A DNA stretch of 64,000 nucleotides from Sclerodactyla briareus. Its lineage: Eukaryota > Echinodermata > Holothuroidea > Dendrochirotida > Sclerodactylidae. The notes under the pieces were generated by a model. It did no database searches. It was not told the DNA's origin and worked only from the letters and a program-made list of their open reading frames with translations. The position numbers were made by a program, and so were the translations under genes. Positions 45,930 to 57,773 of the stretch are shown piece after piece (the first letter of the stretch is position 1; every line of letters begins with the position of its first letter). The DNA is taken from the NCBI GenBank assembly GCA_026419785.1, contig JAODTK010004743.1, positions 310,001-374,000 on the forward strand. The letters run 5' to 3'.

Positions 45930-46070
45930 GGGGGGTTAAAAACCTGAATTTCCTTGTTCTCATCCGCGCCTACCGATGGTGGGCGCCCGCTTAATGTAAT
46001 CTCAAACAATTTTCGGCGGGCAAAAATCCTGCCCCCAAGAGTTACGAGGTCAACCCCGTACGCCTATGCA
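45930..46070 (+). repeat. family C repeat core, diverged
   Basis: AACCTGAATTTCCTTG, TCCGCGCCTACCGATGG and GGGCGCCCGCTTAA retain the family C order; the poly-C run is lost. Confidence 0.55.
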
Positions 46071-46199
46071 AATCGCCGCCCTTGCTTCTGACCCACTCAT
46101 GGCATGAAAATAACTAAAACTACTGAACAACGTCATCCCGGAAATGTCATGCCATGTCTTTTATAACCATGTCACTCATGCATGTCTCCTCTAAAAGCA

Positions 46200-46500
46200 A
46201 AAGCTGACTTTCACTCTAATGAAGTATAGTCACTCAGCAAACCTCGAATGTAGAGTGGACTTTCACTCTAATAGAGTGAAGTATCACGTTTTATAATGGG
46301 CGAAGATTCCGTACTCGTGCTCTCTACGGAAACATTGGAGTGGTGACGGTCAGCACACTTCAATTTCCACTCTAGAAGAGTGATGTATGCGGCTCCATAA
46401 TGGGCGAAGATTTTCTACAATGGAGTGAAATGGAGTGGATGACCACACACCGCACACTTCACGGAAGTGTACATTCACTTCTTTTGTTAATAGTGTGTCC
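46200..46500. repeat. repeat with CACTCTA...AGAGTG palindromes
   Basis: ATAATGGGCGAAGATT occurs twice (46296-46311 and 46397-46412), each preceded by a stem-like CACTCTA(AT)AGAGTGA motif (46265-46280; 46369-46382). Further CACTTC/GAAGTG arms follow at 46458-46482. No product is inferred. Confidence 0.55.
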
Positions 46501-46769
46501 GGCCCCATTTCGTTGGAAATTCTCGAAGCGACATAACATGGCCCAAGCTCTATAAAAGCCTATAGCCCATAGCCTACAGTCGTTGTCGTCAATTTGGGTG
46601 AACTGCATCTCCTCTGTATTTTCCTCAATGAGGAGGAATATCCTGTGGCAATAATGACATCCTTTCCTAAATTGATGTGCTTTACGAGCGCCATGTTTCT
46701 TGTCCGTTTTCGTCCCTTCGCCCTAATAGCGCTAGATATAGCCGCTCATCTATTTTGTGTCCTCTGCGA

Positions 46770-46895
46770 ATTTTATATCGCGAGTCGCGATTCGCGTGCC
46801 TAGTAAATCCCGCGCGACACGCGATTTGCCTTTCTGGAAATCGCCTGTCGTTTCGCCGGTTCGCCTATTCGCGCATTCGCGTGCCTAGTAAAAGC
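46770..46895. repeat. family F CG-rich repeat, copy 2 (inverted)
   Basis: ATTCGCGTGCCTAGTAAA occurs twice (46790-46807; 46874-46891). The sequence between is rich in TCGC steps. It is the inverted counterpart of 41945-42150. Part of a 172-codon plus frame (46677-47195) crosses it and is treated as repeat-derived. Confidence 0.6.
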
Positions 46896-46924
46896 AGCCT
46901 TATGCCGCTATCCTCTTCACATGA

Positions 46925-47035
46925 GCATCCCATGTGGGCCTCATTTGAACTTGATACATGTTCTTTTGATATCGTGCAGACACCCAACGCGCGCACCTAC
47001 ACACACACACACACACACACACTCACACACGCAAG
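46925..47035 (-). repeat. family B fragment with (CA)n
   Basis: CATTTGAACTTGATACATGT, GATATCGTGCAGACACC and a (CA)n tract (46999-47032), then TGCCTGACTGCAATGATTCC, matching the terminal order of the other family B elements. Confidence 0.72.
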
Positions 47036-47059
47036 GTGCCTGACTGCAATGATTCCTTT

Positions 47060-48230
47060 TAACCACCCCGGCTCCATGAATCTGATAGAATCTAATCAAG
47101 TAATCAATTGCTTCAGCGAAGACAGTATCATCAGAGTAACTCTCATGTTCTCAATAAAATGCGTTCCCAGCTGTATAAATACAACGTCCCTCTAGGAATT
47201 ACTCATGATCACACCGACACGCCCAACTAGTGCAATTCACAAATTGAGCTGTGAAGTACATATAGTCTATTCAATTCATATCAGGTTTATTCCAGGGACT
47301 GTACTAGTTGAATCGTAGAAAAAGTTTGGGTTTCTCTTTGAATTTTGCGATGTGAAAGATCATTTAAAATCGTCAAATCGCGAGTAACAGCGAGTGTGCT
47401 GAATTTATGAGTATAACAAGTAAACAACACTACATGCAGCGCAGCTAGCGAGCTGCTCGATAAAGTGATAGCACTGCAGTCAAAACTGAAGTGACTTTGT
47501 ACTGATGTCTGTAATTCCTTGGTTTGAGTCATTTCCTGATTTGAAGCAATTCCGATTGAAGGAATGGATAAGCGCATCCCAAATGCATGAGACGTGAACA
47601 AGAAGGAGGTCAGGGCTGATTTTGAAGAAGAAAAATGACTTCAGCGAACAAGGGCGGAGAGACACCAGGCTTGGGATTTCAGCTGGCAAGTCTTACGGTC
47701 GCGCTATGGGAGCACACAGCAGTCAGTGAAAGAAACATTCATCGTTCATGATGTTTCCTCAACAGATACACTGCAAGGAATAGCACTGAAATATGGGTGA
47801 CGGTGAGGCATTTTTTTGTTAATCCAATATTTGGCAGGTTCTGTTGCCTCTACGAGCGATGAAAATCGTCTGTATTGTGCTGTAGTCTCTTTCTGACAAA
47901 TGCAACAACCATGCTACCCGCAGTTGGCACAACCATCAATTGGTCACCTGTCACGTGACTTCTCCGGCATTTATAGTGCATTATGGTGTGTTCTTCGAAC
48001 TGGTGACTTTGGTAATTACCAGATGGAGGGAATACAAACCGTACGTGCTTTCAACAGTTACGCGTCGCAGTAACAAACCCTCTTGGTTTTTGTCCGCTCT
48101 ACTGGTATAAACGGTATATACGAGGTTCGAAAGCGCCGCATTATATATAGGGCCAATGACCGACTCATGATAGGCCTACTGACCGACTCATGATACACTA
48201 TACTCAGGAGTTGATCGTTATCAGCTCTAT
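47060..48230. other. unassigned region
   Basis: No gene recognised. GACCGACTCATGATA occurs twice near 48160-48195, a short direct repeat. Confidence 0.4.
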
Positions 48231-48462
48231 TGGGAGTCGATCAGTGCAGATGAAATGGATATTAGCATGCGAGTTGCCAGTGCGAGCAGGCACACAATGA
48301 ATTGAATGTGAATAATGTATCAATATTCAACAAACTGAGTGCATCGGGAATCAATCAGTGCAGATGAAATGGATATTAGCAGTGGCTAGTGGCCGTGCGT
48401 GCAGGCGGCAAATGAATTGAATGTGAATAATGTATCAATATTCATCAAACTGAGTGCATTCA
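48231..48462. repeat. direct repeat of about 116 bp, two copies
   Basis: ATCAGTGCAGATGAAATGGA, TATTAGCA and GAATTGAATGTGAATAATGT, ATCAATATTCA(A/T)CAAACTG, GAGTGCAT occur in both units (48231-48347, 48348-48462), with divergence only in the middle. Confidence 0.92.
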
Positions 48463-51400
48463 ATTTTTTTTTGTCTACCTTTTCTTCACTTGAGAACGCA
48501 ATTTACGATTTTCTGAAAATTGAGGTAAATCTGGCTCAGACTGGTTGAACAACCTTCTTCAAATAACCACCAAAAAAGAGATAGGCTAGGCCTACCGAAT
48601 ATTTCCTCTGATTTTTCTCTCAATTCCCATGCCCACAGACCAAATTTCCATCGACCTATTTTGTCTGTTGTCAACTTTTGTTCATGTTTAGCAGCAAATT
48701 GCTCAAGTTGCTGAGCTATAGAAAAGTGAACGACTCCAGGCCATCCCATTCTCAGAAGTATTCCACGGAAAACTATGCAAACTGTGGCTGTGTAGAATCT
48801 GATCATAACCTGCTGCCAAATCTGCATATTTAATTGTCTTCATTAATCGAAAAAAATTTGACAATATTGTTACTCTTAGTAGTGTTCAAACGATCATCGT
48901 TATCAGAATAGGATTCAGCCCGATTATGGCATAATCGGTATCGTGAGCGGGCGCCAGTCGATTTTTACCCCATGGTCTGTTAATTTACGGCTGTGAGTTT
49001 TTTCTCAAGCAGATTTGCGGCTCATGCCATATATGTTCCCACTCAAAAAACCAAAAACTATAGGCACGTGGTTAATACCAGCCTCGGAATAAACCGACGC
49101 ACCGACGGCAGCGCCGTCGGTAATCACGTCGGTTGCCCTGCCCAATTTGCCGTGAGCCCTCACATTTCAAACTTCACCGAGGCCGTGGACTGCCGTGCCC
49201 TAATTGTATTTGCCGTCGGTTGCCCTCCCCCTCTCAAAACTAGCGATAATACCCAACAGCAAATCTGGAACGTTTCCATTGAATCATCAGGCCCATTTAA
49301 TGTAAAAGTGGCCTGAATTTCCGCATTTCATTTTTAATCAAAGTATGCATGGATTAGTCCTTTCAATTCATTGGATTGTTTGTGCACCATACAGCCGTAC
49401 ATCCGTGTATGTTCCAATGGTACCGTAATATTGCGTAGTGAAAGTAAAACTTGACTGACGTAGACAACATAGTGGGCTATTATATTAACCGCAACCGTAT
49501 GTACAATTCATCGGTAGGCTATCGAATCTTGCTCCGCATCGACACATAATGGATTTCCTTCAACCATCATGTATACACTCTGTAGTAGGAAGTGGTACGT
49601 GGAATCAATAGATAAAGTGAATAATTAACGTTAAACCAGGCCTGGCCGACCCCGCGGCCAACACATTACATAATAATTAGAAACGGCAGTACGGAATGCA
49701 CAGCGAGGCTAACTAAGTACATAATCGTACATTCACTTCTGAGCGAATTACTGTTAGCTATAGTATTGCCGGTGCGCACATGGTTGTTGAACTGGTTGAA
49801 CCGGTTTGCGGCAGCCTGCAGGACAGCGCTAGCGCTAGCGATGTGCGGCGGGTCGATGGTGTGAGTGGGATTTGAAATTGAGGTGATACGGTTGTGATTT
49901 TAGTTGCTCGCGAGTCCTTCGCAGAAGACAAAACTATTCACATCACATTTATAAAAATTGCAATATATCAGTAGTCCTACATGAGACGCGTGAATGAATT
50001 ATATTGCCAGAAAAGATACATTTGTTTTTCTGGAAAATATAAAAAACGATATCATTTGAGTATCTAGAGTAGATTAATTACGAGTTGAAAAAATCATGTC
50101 AACATCGAGCGGTTTTTGACCGACCGAATCAAGAATACACGGGAGCTAGCGTATAAACGTACGTAGTATGAAGAGAGGAGATACGCGGCGCAATAAAACA
50201 TTTTCCGGTAATTTTCAAATTTGCCATTCCGCCTTGTCTTTTTTCAGATTGCCTTGCTGCCCTCAAAAATTGTTCAAAGTGCCTTGGGGCCCTGCCATTT
50301 TGAATGTAACGACGCACTTTTTGCATGCCCTCAGAAAATTGCCGTGACCCTTCCAACTTTTTAATTCGAGGCCTGGTTAATACGGTGCAGAATCTGGTAC
50401 CGACTAATGCTGGCATGGCCCTCATAGAAAGCAGCTGCTTGCACGATCATGCGTACGAGAGTCTAGTTGATTGTAAACGCTGTTGCGGACTTACAACTGA
50501 AACTCATGTGCTTCGCATCATTGAAAACATGAATACTTCTGATGATAGCACCAGGAAAAGTTTGCATGCGCACGGACCTGAAGTTTCTTTTTATGTGTTT
50601 TGATAGTTCCAAATACAGTCAATCATACTTTCATTTAGATGTCAAAATAAGAATTTGTTTATTCCCATTTTCGTGGGCCCCATTATTTATCAAATTTCCC
50701 CAAAACTACTGCATGGCAACCTTATCGTGTGGCGGCGCACAACGGCGATGGAGCCAAAATTATAAAACAATACAAAAACACTGGAATCAGGAATTTGAGC
50801 ACAAATTTCCGAAGGTCGCTGTGTATAGGCAAATGTTTAAGTTTCGCATATGCTACCAAAACGGGTGTACATAGGATACCTTTTTTCAACCTAAAATTTG
50901 GATTGTACATGTAGCTCTATAAATTCTTTCACTCCTAATCTTCAAAACATGTTCAATATTGACATGATTGCTCATGAACAAGTTTATAAAACTTCAGGAA
51001 ACAAGAATAAATTGATCTGCATCATGCCCTGTGAATAGAAAAGTAGATTTCCTCGTTTCCTTATGGCAAATACATTATTATATTTTTTGGTTTTACTTGA
51101 ACCAATATATGTGCCAGTGCCTTACTATACACGGTTCATTTAGTGATATCGTTTGTGTATTATCACTCTCAATGAAAATGGCAGACTTCGTCATCCTCAG
51201 TGTGGTGTTGCCTAGCACAAAATGCTACTCAATTGTGGAAATATGATATTATTAGGCATGTCAATTTGGCTAGCAAACTGCGATGCTATACCAGTTAAAT
51301 CCTAAACTGGACTATCCATTGTGTAGGAAGTGAGATCACCACATAGCAACAGATACTCCTGTTATCACTGTGCATGTGTGAACCTGTTTCATCGCGAAAA

Positions 51401-53685
51401 AGTTTCGTAGTAAAATCATCCCCCAATCACTTTGGTTCTTTTCAACATGTCTGTTCTCCCTATATAGGGCTCCAGGTCTATTGTGGGGAAATATCAATGA
51501 GCTGTGCAGATACTGTACCCACAAAAAAGTTGAACATGGTAGGGCATATAACTAACTGAGGATCGCGAGACGGTCCAGTACTATTTTGGCTCTGTGGGGT
51601 TTGATGATTTCTTCTTACTTCTCCGCTTGGTTAATATTAATAGGCTTAGGTCCTACGTACTTCGAGGGAAGCCGAGGGAGGGTGGGAGTGATGGGGCCAG
51701 TGGGGGGGGGCAATGATCAATCCCAGCACCCTGACAAATACACCAGATGAGTAAATCAAAAGTGGTGGGTGGGGGGGGAAAAACAGAAACACGTTGTTCA
51801 TTCATCAGGTGGTGCAACTACAACTGCCTGCAGAGAAATATGATACACATTGAGCCAGATTGTGGTATGGTAGGCTATAGCTATCTGCTATCCGTATGGG
51901 ATACTGTCATTCTATTACCATCACACTTGAGGGCAATGTGAATGTCATTTTTGTCATACATACTCATACTATCAGACCGCATCATATAAACTCATTCTAC
52001 ATAATTTTAGCAAATGGCTCTTGGAAAAACGGCTCCTTGGTCCACCAAAACCTCCTGGACCAGGAGCTGAAGTGTAATTTTACTGTCTCTTGGTCATTGG
52101 CCGCTTAATAACTGCTTAATGGAAGGCTTGTCCGAGTTCCATAACACATAGCGGCCGAAATTCAACATTTACCGCTCAAAATATTTGGAACACTATTCGC
52201 AAACACACATTAAAATTCACACATGTTTGAAGCATGAATGTCTTGCAATTTCCCATAGCTGGGCATCCCCCCCCTCCCCCCTGCAACCCGCCCTCCCTGA
52301 GTAAAACTCTGAAGTCGCAAAACGATCATTCATTTAGCCATATATACGGTAACTAACAGGTTATATACAGTATGCTGTAGATCGCTCTATAACATAAGAC
52401 CACTGCAAACTACCAATGGCCCGTATGCTACACATAACCATTGCCTCATTTAGATTTTAGCCTCGGATACAGGAGCATACACGTCTGGAATTTGGGTTCC
52501 AAAGGGTATTTTTCATGAAGGAAATTTTAAACAATAAAAGAGGATGGTACTCTTGGCGTTTGTAAACAGCTCGCCAGTTTTTTTTTTTGTGTACTGTGTA
52601 GGCAACAGTGCTGTTTAATCAGGGTTTGCGCTGGCGTTCAAAAATTCCAGCAGCAACCTAGATTAACAAAACAATACTTTATAGCAAATGTGTCATATTT
52701 CTTCTTGTTATGGAGTTGGACCCCTTCGTGGATACATGATATGTTAGGGGTCCAAACTGATGAAAAAGTATGTGTCTACATGTAGACTGCGAGACCTCCG
52801 TAGCACTATAGTAGTCGTCGTATTGAGTCCCGTCTTCTGACATGCTCAGTGATCAACCCCCGCCACGTTCCTGATCTTGTGCAAGGTTTTTTGCCTTCCT
52901 CAAACTGTTAATGTTATGTCTCTGAATAATAAGCCAGTTCGAGTTTACATTTAATGAGATGATAATGATAATTTTGTCAAAGGTCATAGGGGAATGACCA
53001 ACAGTTCGTCAGTGAACGTACAGTGTGCAGAACTATCCTTCGAAAACCCCTGCCGAAAATTACGATCCTGCCATCACAAAACTTTATACAGAGCCCCCCC
53101 CATACTATCAACATAATATCCGAGAACATGGGATGAATTGGTGCGTTTTCAATAGTGGTGACAGTTCAAAAATACGCTGTAACGATATTGCTATGTGGGG
53201 AATCTGACCGAATCTTGTCTATTCCTGGACTGTTCTGTGGTGCGCATGCGCACTTGAACTACGAACTGCTTATTGCGACTCGATTTTTCCGAGCAGGTAG
53301 TCACGGGTCTCCCATTGGGCTCAGTAGTATGTCTCAATGCTTCTTTTCAGAGTCTTCGCTGGATCTTCTTCTTGGAGTCTCCACGTGACTGTAATATCTC
53401 AATCTCCTATGTGCTACTACGGATGACCAAGGGATTTGGTAACGCTGGTTTGATCCTTATGCACTATCCCCATAGGTTATTGGCCAAGTTACAGAATACC
53501 CAACTTGCAAATCGCAACCAGGGGGATACCATGCTCCTAAAAACCCCCCCGCACCTCTTGGTTGGATGGGAAAATATCATGTGAAATTTTCACAGATATA
53601 AATATTTGGAGGTCGCCTTACAATCATGTGGCATAGACTGATAGAAATATAGATGTTAATCGCCTTATCTATTTTAGCCCTGCAG
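48463..53685. other. unassigned region
   Basis: Contains CGACGGC/GCCGTCGG palindromic repeats near 49098-49122 and a GCCCT/GCCTT-rich low-complexity stretch at 50220-50350 that accounts for the 98-codon minus frame there. A G-rich patch lies near 51700-51780. No exon or gene has adequate support. Confidence 0.4.
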
Positions 53686-53814
53686 GTTCAGACTTGAGAG
53701 GGTCACAACTATACACCATGACATATCTCCTCCTTCCGTGCCTCTACATTCCAGTCGGGGAGCAGCCCCTACCATCCAGCATCTTGGAGAAAACTGTATC
53801 CTCGGTCCACACCG
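53686..53814 (+). CDS. probable internal exon, phase 2 at both ends, unidentified protein
   Basis: A consensus donor (CACACCG/gtaagt) ends the exon. Two acceptors are possible: ctgcag at 53681-53685, or the much stronger pyrimidine-rich ctctacattccag ending at 53754. In the frame that joins the next candidate exon (56340) the exon ends RGAAPTIQHLGENCILGPH and its last CG plus G completes an Arg codon. With the first acceptor the exon is 129 nt and symmetric. Two other frames are also open, so the frame rests on compatibility with the downstream exon. The Pro/Ser-rich composition fits a linker or cytoplasmic tail. Confidence 0.4.
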
Positions 53815-53908
53815 GTAAGTCCGCTCAATGACAAACTAATCCCAAACCAACCATGGCCAGACAAGACCAGAGGAAGGTAAATTGAGTATATGAGACTTGC
53901 CTTTACTA

Positions 53909-54485
53909 CATCTGTTGGATGCCCCAAGAGGGGATGCCCCTCATCTCTTAGATTTCCCTAGATGCCTTTCCAAATCTACTAGATGCCCTGAGATGCTGGT
54001 GCCTGCATCGGCTAGATGCCCAAAATTTGGGTCCTATACCATAGAGATGGCCCCCAAATGGGGTGGCCTACATCTCCTATATGCCCAAAATGTGGGGTGC
54101 CTATATCAGAGGTTGCCCCAAAATGGGATTGTCTGCATCTCTCAATGCCTCAAATGGGGGTGGCCTACAATCTACTAGATGCCCAAACTGTGGGTTTTCT
54201 TATATCTAGTAGCCCCAAATGAGGTACCCCTATCTAACTGAGATGGCCCAAGAATCCGGGTGGCTACGTCTACAGATGCTCCCAGATGGGGGTGCCTACA
54301 TCTACTAGATGCCCAAAATGTGGTTTGCCTATATCTGGGAGATGCCCAAGATGAGGGTACCTATATCTACAAGATGCCCCACGAGACGGTGCCCCCTACG
54401 TCTACTAGATGCCCCAAGATTTGGGTGCCTATATCTACTAGATGCCCCAAGATTTGGGTGCCTATATTCTACTAACATGCCCCAA
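53909..54485. repeat. 33-bp minisatellite, roughly 17 units
   Basis: Unit resembles CTACTAGATGCCCCAAGATT then TGGGTGCCTATAT. The right end has near-perfect 33-bp units; the left is more diverged. Because 33 is a multiple of three, open frames run through it and translate as 11-residue repeats such as CPKIWVPISTR. It starts about 95 bp downstream of the 53.8-kb donor site, so an intronic location is the simpler reading. Confidence 0.93.
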
Positions 54486-54690
54486 TGCTCATGTAGTCAA
54501 GTGTTGGAGTTCTGCTCGGAATACAATAATCTGATCCTAGGATCAAAATCCATGCATTGCTTATGAGAATTAATTGGTATAATTGTCAAAAGTGGAAGAA
54601 ATAGTGAAAACTATGTAGGGAGGTTCATGATGGTTTTAAAGTAGTATTCAGTTTATGAGAGTGGAACAGTTGAGAATCGCACAACAAATG

Positions 54691-54850
54691 TGACCTCAAA
54701 CTGGTCTGTTGTTTATTCTTGGAACCCAGAGGTTGTGAGTTTGGTTCCCTGAGGGGGTGTGTGGTTTCTTCTTGAGCTGTAATAAATCCAAATCATTTGC
54801 CAGGTATGACAAGGGTAATTCGGAAGTGCAGTTTGGTGCCGACCTTACTA
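54691..54850 (+). mobile_element. possible tRNA-derived SINE, decayed
   Basis: TGACCTCAAACTGG at 54691-54704 resembles a degenerate box A, and AGTTTGGTTCC at 54738-54748 matches 9 of 11 box B positions. Between them GGAACCCAGAGGTTGTG looks like a tRNA anticodon-arm/variable region. The body and tail are not delimited. Confidence 0.4.
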
Positions 54851-55075
54851 ATGGATCGTCATGCAGTTAATTCTGGCTGGTTGGTTCGTCCCCAGCCCCA
54901 ATCATCAGCTGTTATGAGTACCTGTGTTTTGCACTGTGGGAGGAAACTGCTGTCCAGGCAGCACTGACCCTTGTTGTTGGGACATTGAAAGCAGAATGGG
55001 CCAGAGCCGAGAGGTCAGAATCAGGTTGGGTGATACGAATAACTAACGTTTACTGCTGATGTATTAATAGAGTCT

Positions 55076-55193
55076 TATTAATAGGAGAAAGAAGCGATAA
55101 TAAAACTAGACATGTGTAGGCGGGTACACCACGTATTAATATGGAGAAAGGAAAAGCAATAATAAACGAGACATGTGTAGGCGGGTACACCGC
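55076..55193. repeat. 59-bp tandem duplication
   Basis: Two units share TATTAATA(T)GGAGAAAG, AATAA(T)AAAC and GACATGTGTAGGCGGGTACACC. The GGCGGGTACACCGCC end of the second forms a short palindrome. Confidence 0.88.
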
Positions 55194-55289
55194 CCACGTG
55201 TATATCCCCACTTTCGAGCATCATTGGGAAAGAAGTATCTAAAACACCCCATAAAGACCCCCATTTTGGTCAGAAACCAACAAACTTCA

Positions 55290-56040
55290 TCCCCAGTTTT
55301 TGTTGTAATCCATGGGTGTTAATAGGCACGAGAAATATTGCAAATTTTGACACATGATGGCTTTGACAGGACTTCTAACCAACCTACACCCCCCATCCAC
55401 CAAGTTTCGTTGAAATCTGACCAATTTTTGAAAATTCGTCATAAATTTTTGCAAGTTTCACCTCCGTGACCTTGAAAGGTGACCTCCAACATTTTTTGGG
55501 AAATTCGACTATAAATTCTTTTCCGCCCCAAGTTCGTCAATCTGAATGACCAATTTTTGGTGAAAAATCGCATTACATTTTCGCTAATTTTACCTTTGAT
55601 GACCTTGAAATGACCTCCACATTTTTCGGGATCAACTATACTCACTACCACCCACCAAGTTCGTTCATATCTGACTAACTTGAAAATTTAGCGAAAATTA
55701 TGCAAATTAGTAGCGGCCCCGCAGCTTGCAGCGATGCCACTTCCGACCTCATCCCGAGATTCACTAGGGCGGACAAGTGTACCAAGTTTCAGATCAATCG
55801 GAGGAAGCATTAAAAGGAGTTATTGCGCTAACGGGAAATCTTCCAATCGTGGAAATAATGCAAATTACGGACCCCTGTCTGTGCGCGCCCACTTTCGACC
55901 TCATCCGAGATTTCACTAGCGGGGACATGGTGTGCCAAGTTTCGGCTCAAAACGGACAAAGTGTTGGAGAGTTATTGCGCTAACAAGAAACACGGCGGAC
56001 GCGGACTACGCGGAGACGGCGAAGCCAAAACCATAATATC
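55290..56040. repeat. dispersed marine-type repeat with internal subunits
   Basis: Three subunits with CCAAGTTTCGTTGAAATCTG- or CAAGTTCGTC-type blocks, CAATTTTTG, and TGACCTTGAAA(GG)TGACCTCC (55395-55690). They are followed by two subunits with CGACCTCATCC(C)GAGATT, CACTAG, CCAAGTTTC and GGAGTTATTGCGCTAAC (55735-55985), and a GCGGACGCGGACTACGCGGA simple tail. It lies in the probable intron between 53814 and 56340. Confidence 0.7.
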
Positions 56041-56339
56041 CCCCATGTGAGGATATAATAAAGAGTTCCAATGAATTGTAAGAAATATCGGTGCTGATAC
56101 TGTATGAGGGAAAGAGTGATGCATGAGCTCATGGCACTCTGGTAGAAAGAACCTAACCCCCCTAAGTCCCATACAACTCCTAGCCTTGCCCCGCTGCACT
56201 TGGGCAGGGGCTCGAAACAGTCCAGATCCCAACAGTTCAAAGTCTGTGGGTCTCACTAGTTCAATCAGCGAAAGTGAAAAATTATAACAAAAAAAATTAG
56301 GACCTGAACCTTTTTCCTTCTTTCCATTCTATCTTTCAG

Positions 56340-56463
56340 GAAGAGTGAATCAGGGGAGAAGGCGGAGAAGAATCCCCTGGACTACCTGAGCAGGATAGAC
56401 GCGCAGATCAAACAAACCCGCAGTGTGCTGAAGAAAGAAAGTAGAGAAGGAGAGCAGCGTTAG
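56340..56463 (+). CDS. probable last coding exon, unidentified protein
   Basis: A strong pyrimidine tract and acceptor (ccattctatctttcag) precede G completing a codon, then 40 codons and TAG. The peptide includes KSESGEKAEKNPLDYLSRID and AQIKQTRSVLKKESREGEQR: hydrophilic, with a predicted helical Leu/Ile-spaced segment and a charged C-terminus. Codon choice (CTG, GAG, AAG, ATC, GTG) is unlike the surrounding AT-rich DNA. The entry phase matches the donor at 53814. An AATAAA at 56884-56889 with a T/G-rich stretch behind it supports this as a 3' terminal exon with a roughly 440-nt UTR. I do not recognise the protein. An alternative exit at CAGC/gttagt would skip the stop, but its phase fits no exon I see. 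Confidence 0.55.
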
Positions 56464-56905
56464 TGGGAATGAGAGGAGGATCATCGGGGTTCATGATAAG
56501 CGAGGTCCCCGGGGCTATTAGTTTTCTGAATTGCATGGATAACCCCTTTCATAGACCAGGGGCGTGATTTTAGGGGCAAATAGCCCCTGCGTTATTCCGT
56601 TGATCACACTGAAGTAACAGATGCAGCACTATTTCAATGTTTTGAGACAAACTAACACTGTAGTGTACGTATTAATGCACATGAGCCAGGTTTTATAGGC
56701 TCATAACGCACACTCCTGCGTTGGTTTCTCTGGAGCTGGGTTTTGGCGCGACATTTGCTAGCGCGTGGATGTAAGAAACGCGCTGCCTGCCCTTCGATGC
56801 ACTTTCTAGAATATTTCATGTTTGGTGTTCCGGCCATGTATATTCATAAACTACTTTGGTGCCAGAAATGCAGTACACAACATAATAAAATTGATTTTTT
56901 GGTGG
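56464..56905 (+). other. probable 3' UTR with polyadenylation signal
   Basis: Runs from the TAG of the preceding exon to just past AATAAA at 56884-56889. GATTTTTTGGTGG follows, as expected for a downstream GU-rich element. No repeat family member was found inside, unlike the flanks. Confidence 0.4.
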
Positions 56906-57671
56906 ATGCATCAATGTAACATGCGGAAACACTCTATGAGTTTTGAAGAGAATTCATTGTTGACCATTTGACTTTAAGGAAGTTTGATGAAAGTTAACGG
57001 CATAGGCTCAGTGGGTTTTGGGCCATGCACGTTCTAAAAGTCTTTGAAATAAATAATTCCTATAACAGGGCTCGAAATTGTAAACTGCTGGCTGTAGTAC
57101 CTCTTGTGAAGGCTGATTTGAAAAAGCACCCCTCCCCCTATGCCCATGCATTGGTGTTATTCCTTGTCAAGTCTGAGTATCTATGCAGTGTGTGTGATTG
57201 TATGCATGTGTGTGTTTGCATGTGTTTATGTGACCCTTTGCTTGGAAGACTACTTGACCATGTCTGGGGATGGATGAATGTCATTCGTGTCACGTCTGTA
57301 GTAATGGTGAAATGCCACATGACCCGGTTGTTTTCGTGTATATCAAGAATCTCAGTGTATCAACATGAGTGGAAGAGTTGGAAAATCCTGGAAAAATGTC
57401 AAAGCCCAGAAGGCTTTGTCTTATCAAGTTGAAGTCGGTGTCGTTACTTCCACATTGGTGGGGATCCTGTTGTTTTGGGGCATCTGCGTCATCATTCGAA
57501 ATGGAAATATGACGAAAATAACTAGCAGACATGACGACGATTCCACGATGCTTAGTTGTTCATCAAAATTGGCCCAAATCGTTATATTTATTTGTGTGGT
57601 CAAGGTCATCGTGGATTCATGAATCGATATTAACAGCTATTGGCGGTGGGCCAACCAAACAAGAGAGGCGC

Positions 57672-57685
57672 GTTGTTATAGCAAC
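57672..57685. promoter_or_regulatory. X-box (RFX-factor site) match
   Basis: GTTGTTATAGCAAC fits all 14 positions of the X-box pattern GTHNYYATRRNAAC. RFX factors bind such imperfect palindromes, notably in promoters of ciliary genes. It ends 18 bp before an ATG at 57704 that opens a 136-codon frame. A 14-bp degenerate motif can occur by chance, so promoter function is inference. Confidence 0.4.
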
Positions 57686-57773
57686 AGGTGTGACAATTCA
57701 CTGATGGCCATGTTCGAGCCTATCTATGATGTGGAAGCACTCAATTACTATTTTATCCATTCATTTCCTTCAG

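Noticed and set aside
46677..47195. 172-codon plus-strand frame
   Set aside because: It crosses a family F repeat and the (CA)n tract of a family B fragment; the Thr/His repeat in the peptide is microsatellite translation.
51810..51855. Similarity to the right edge of the window (63935-63990)
   Set aside because: Only about 45 bases with gaps (CAACTGCCTG-like and TATGATACACA) are shared; too short to define a repeat family.
57025..57432. 135-codon plus-strand frame with Cys/Val/Met-rich stretch
   Set aside because: The Cys-rich part is a TG-rich low-complexity tract, and no splice sites or family features support coding.
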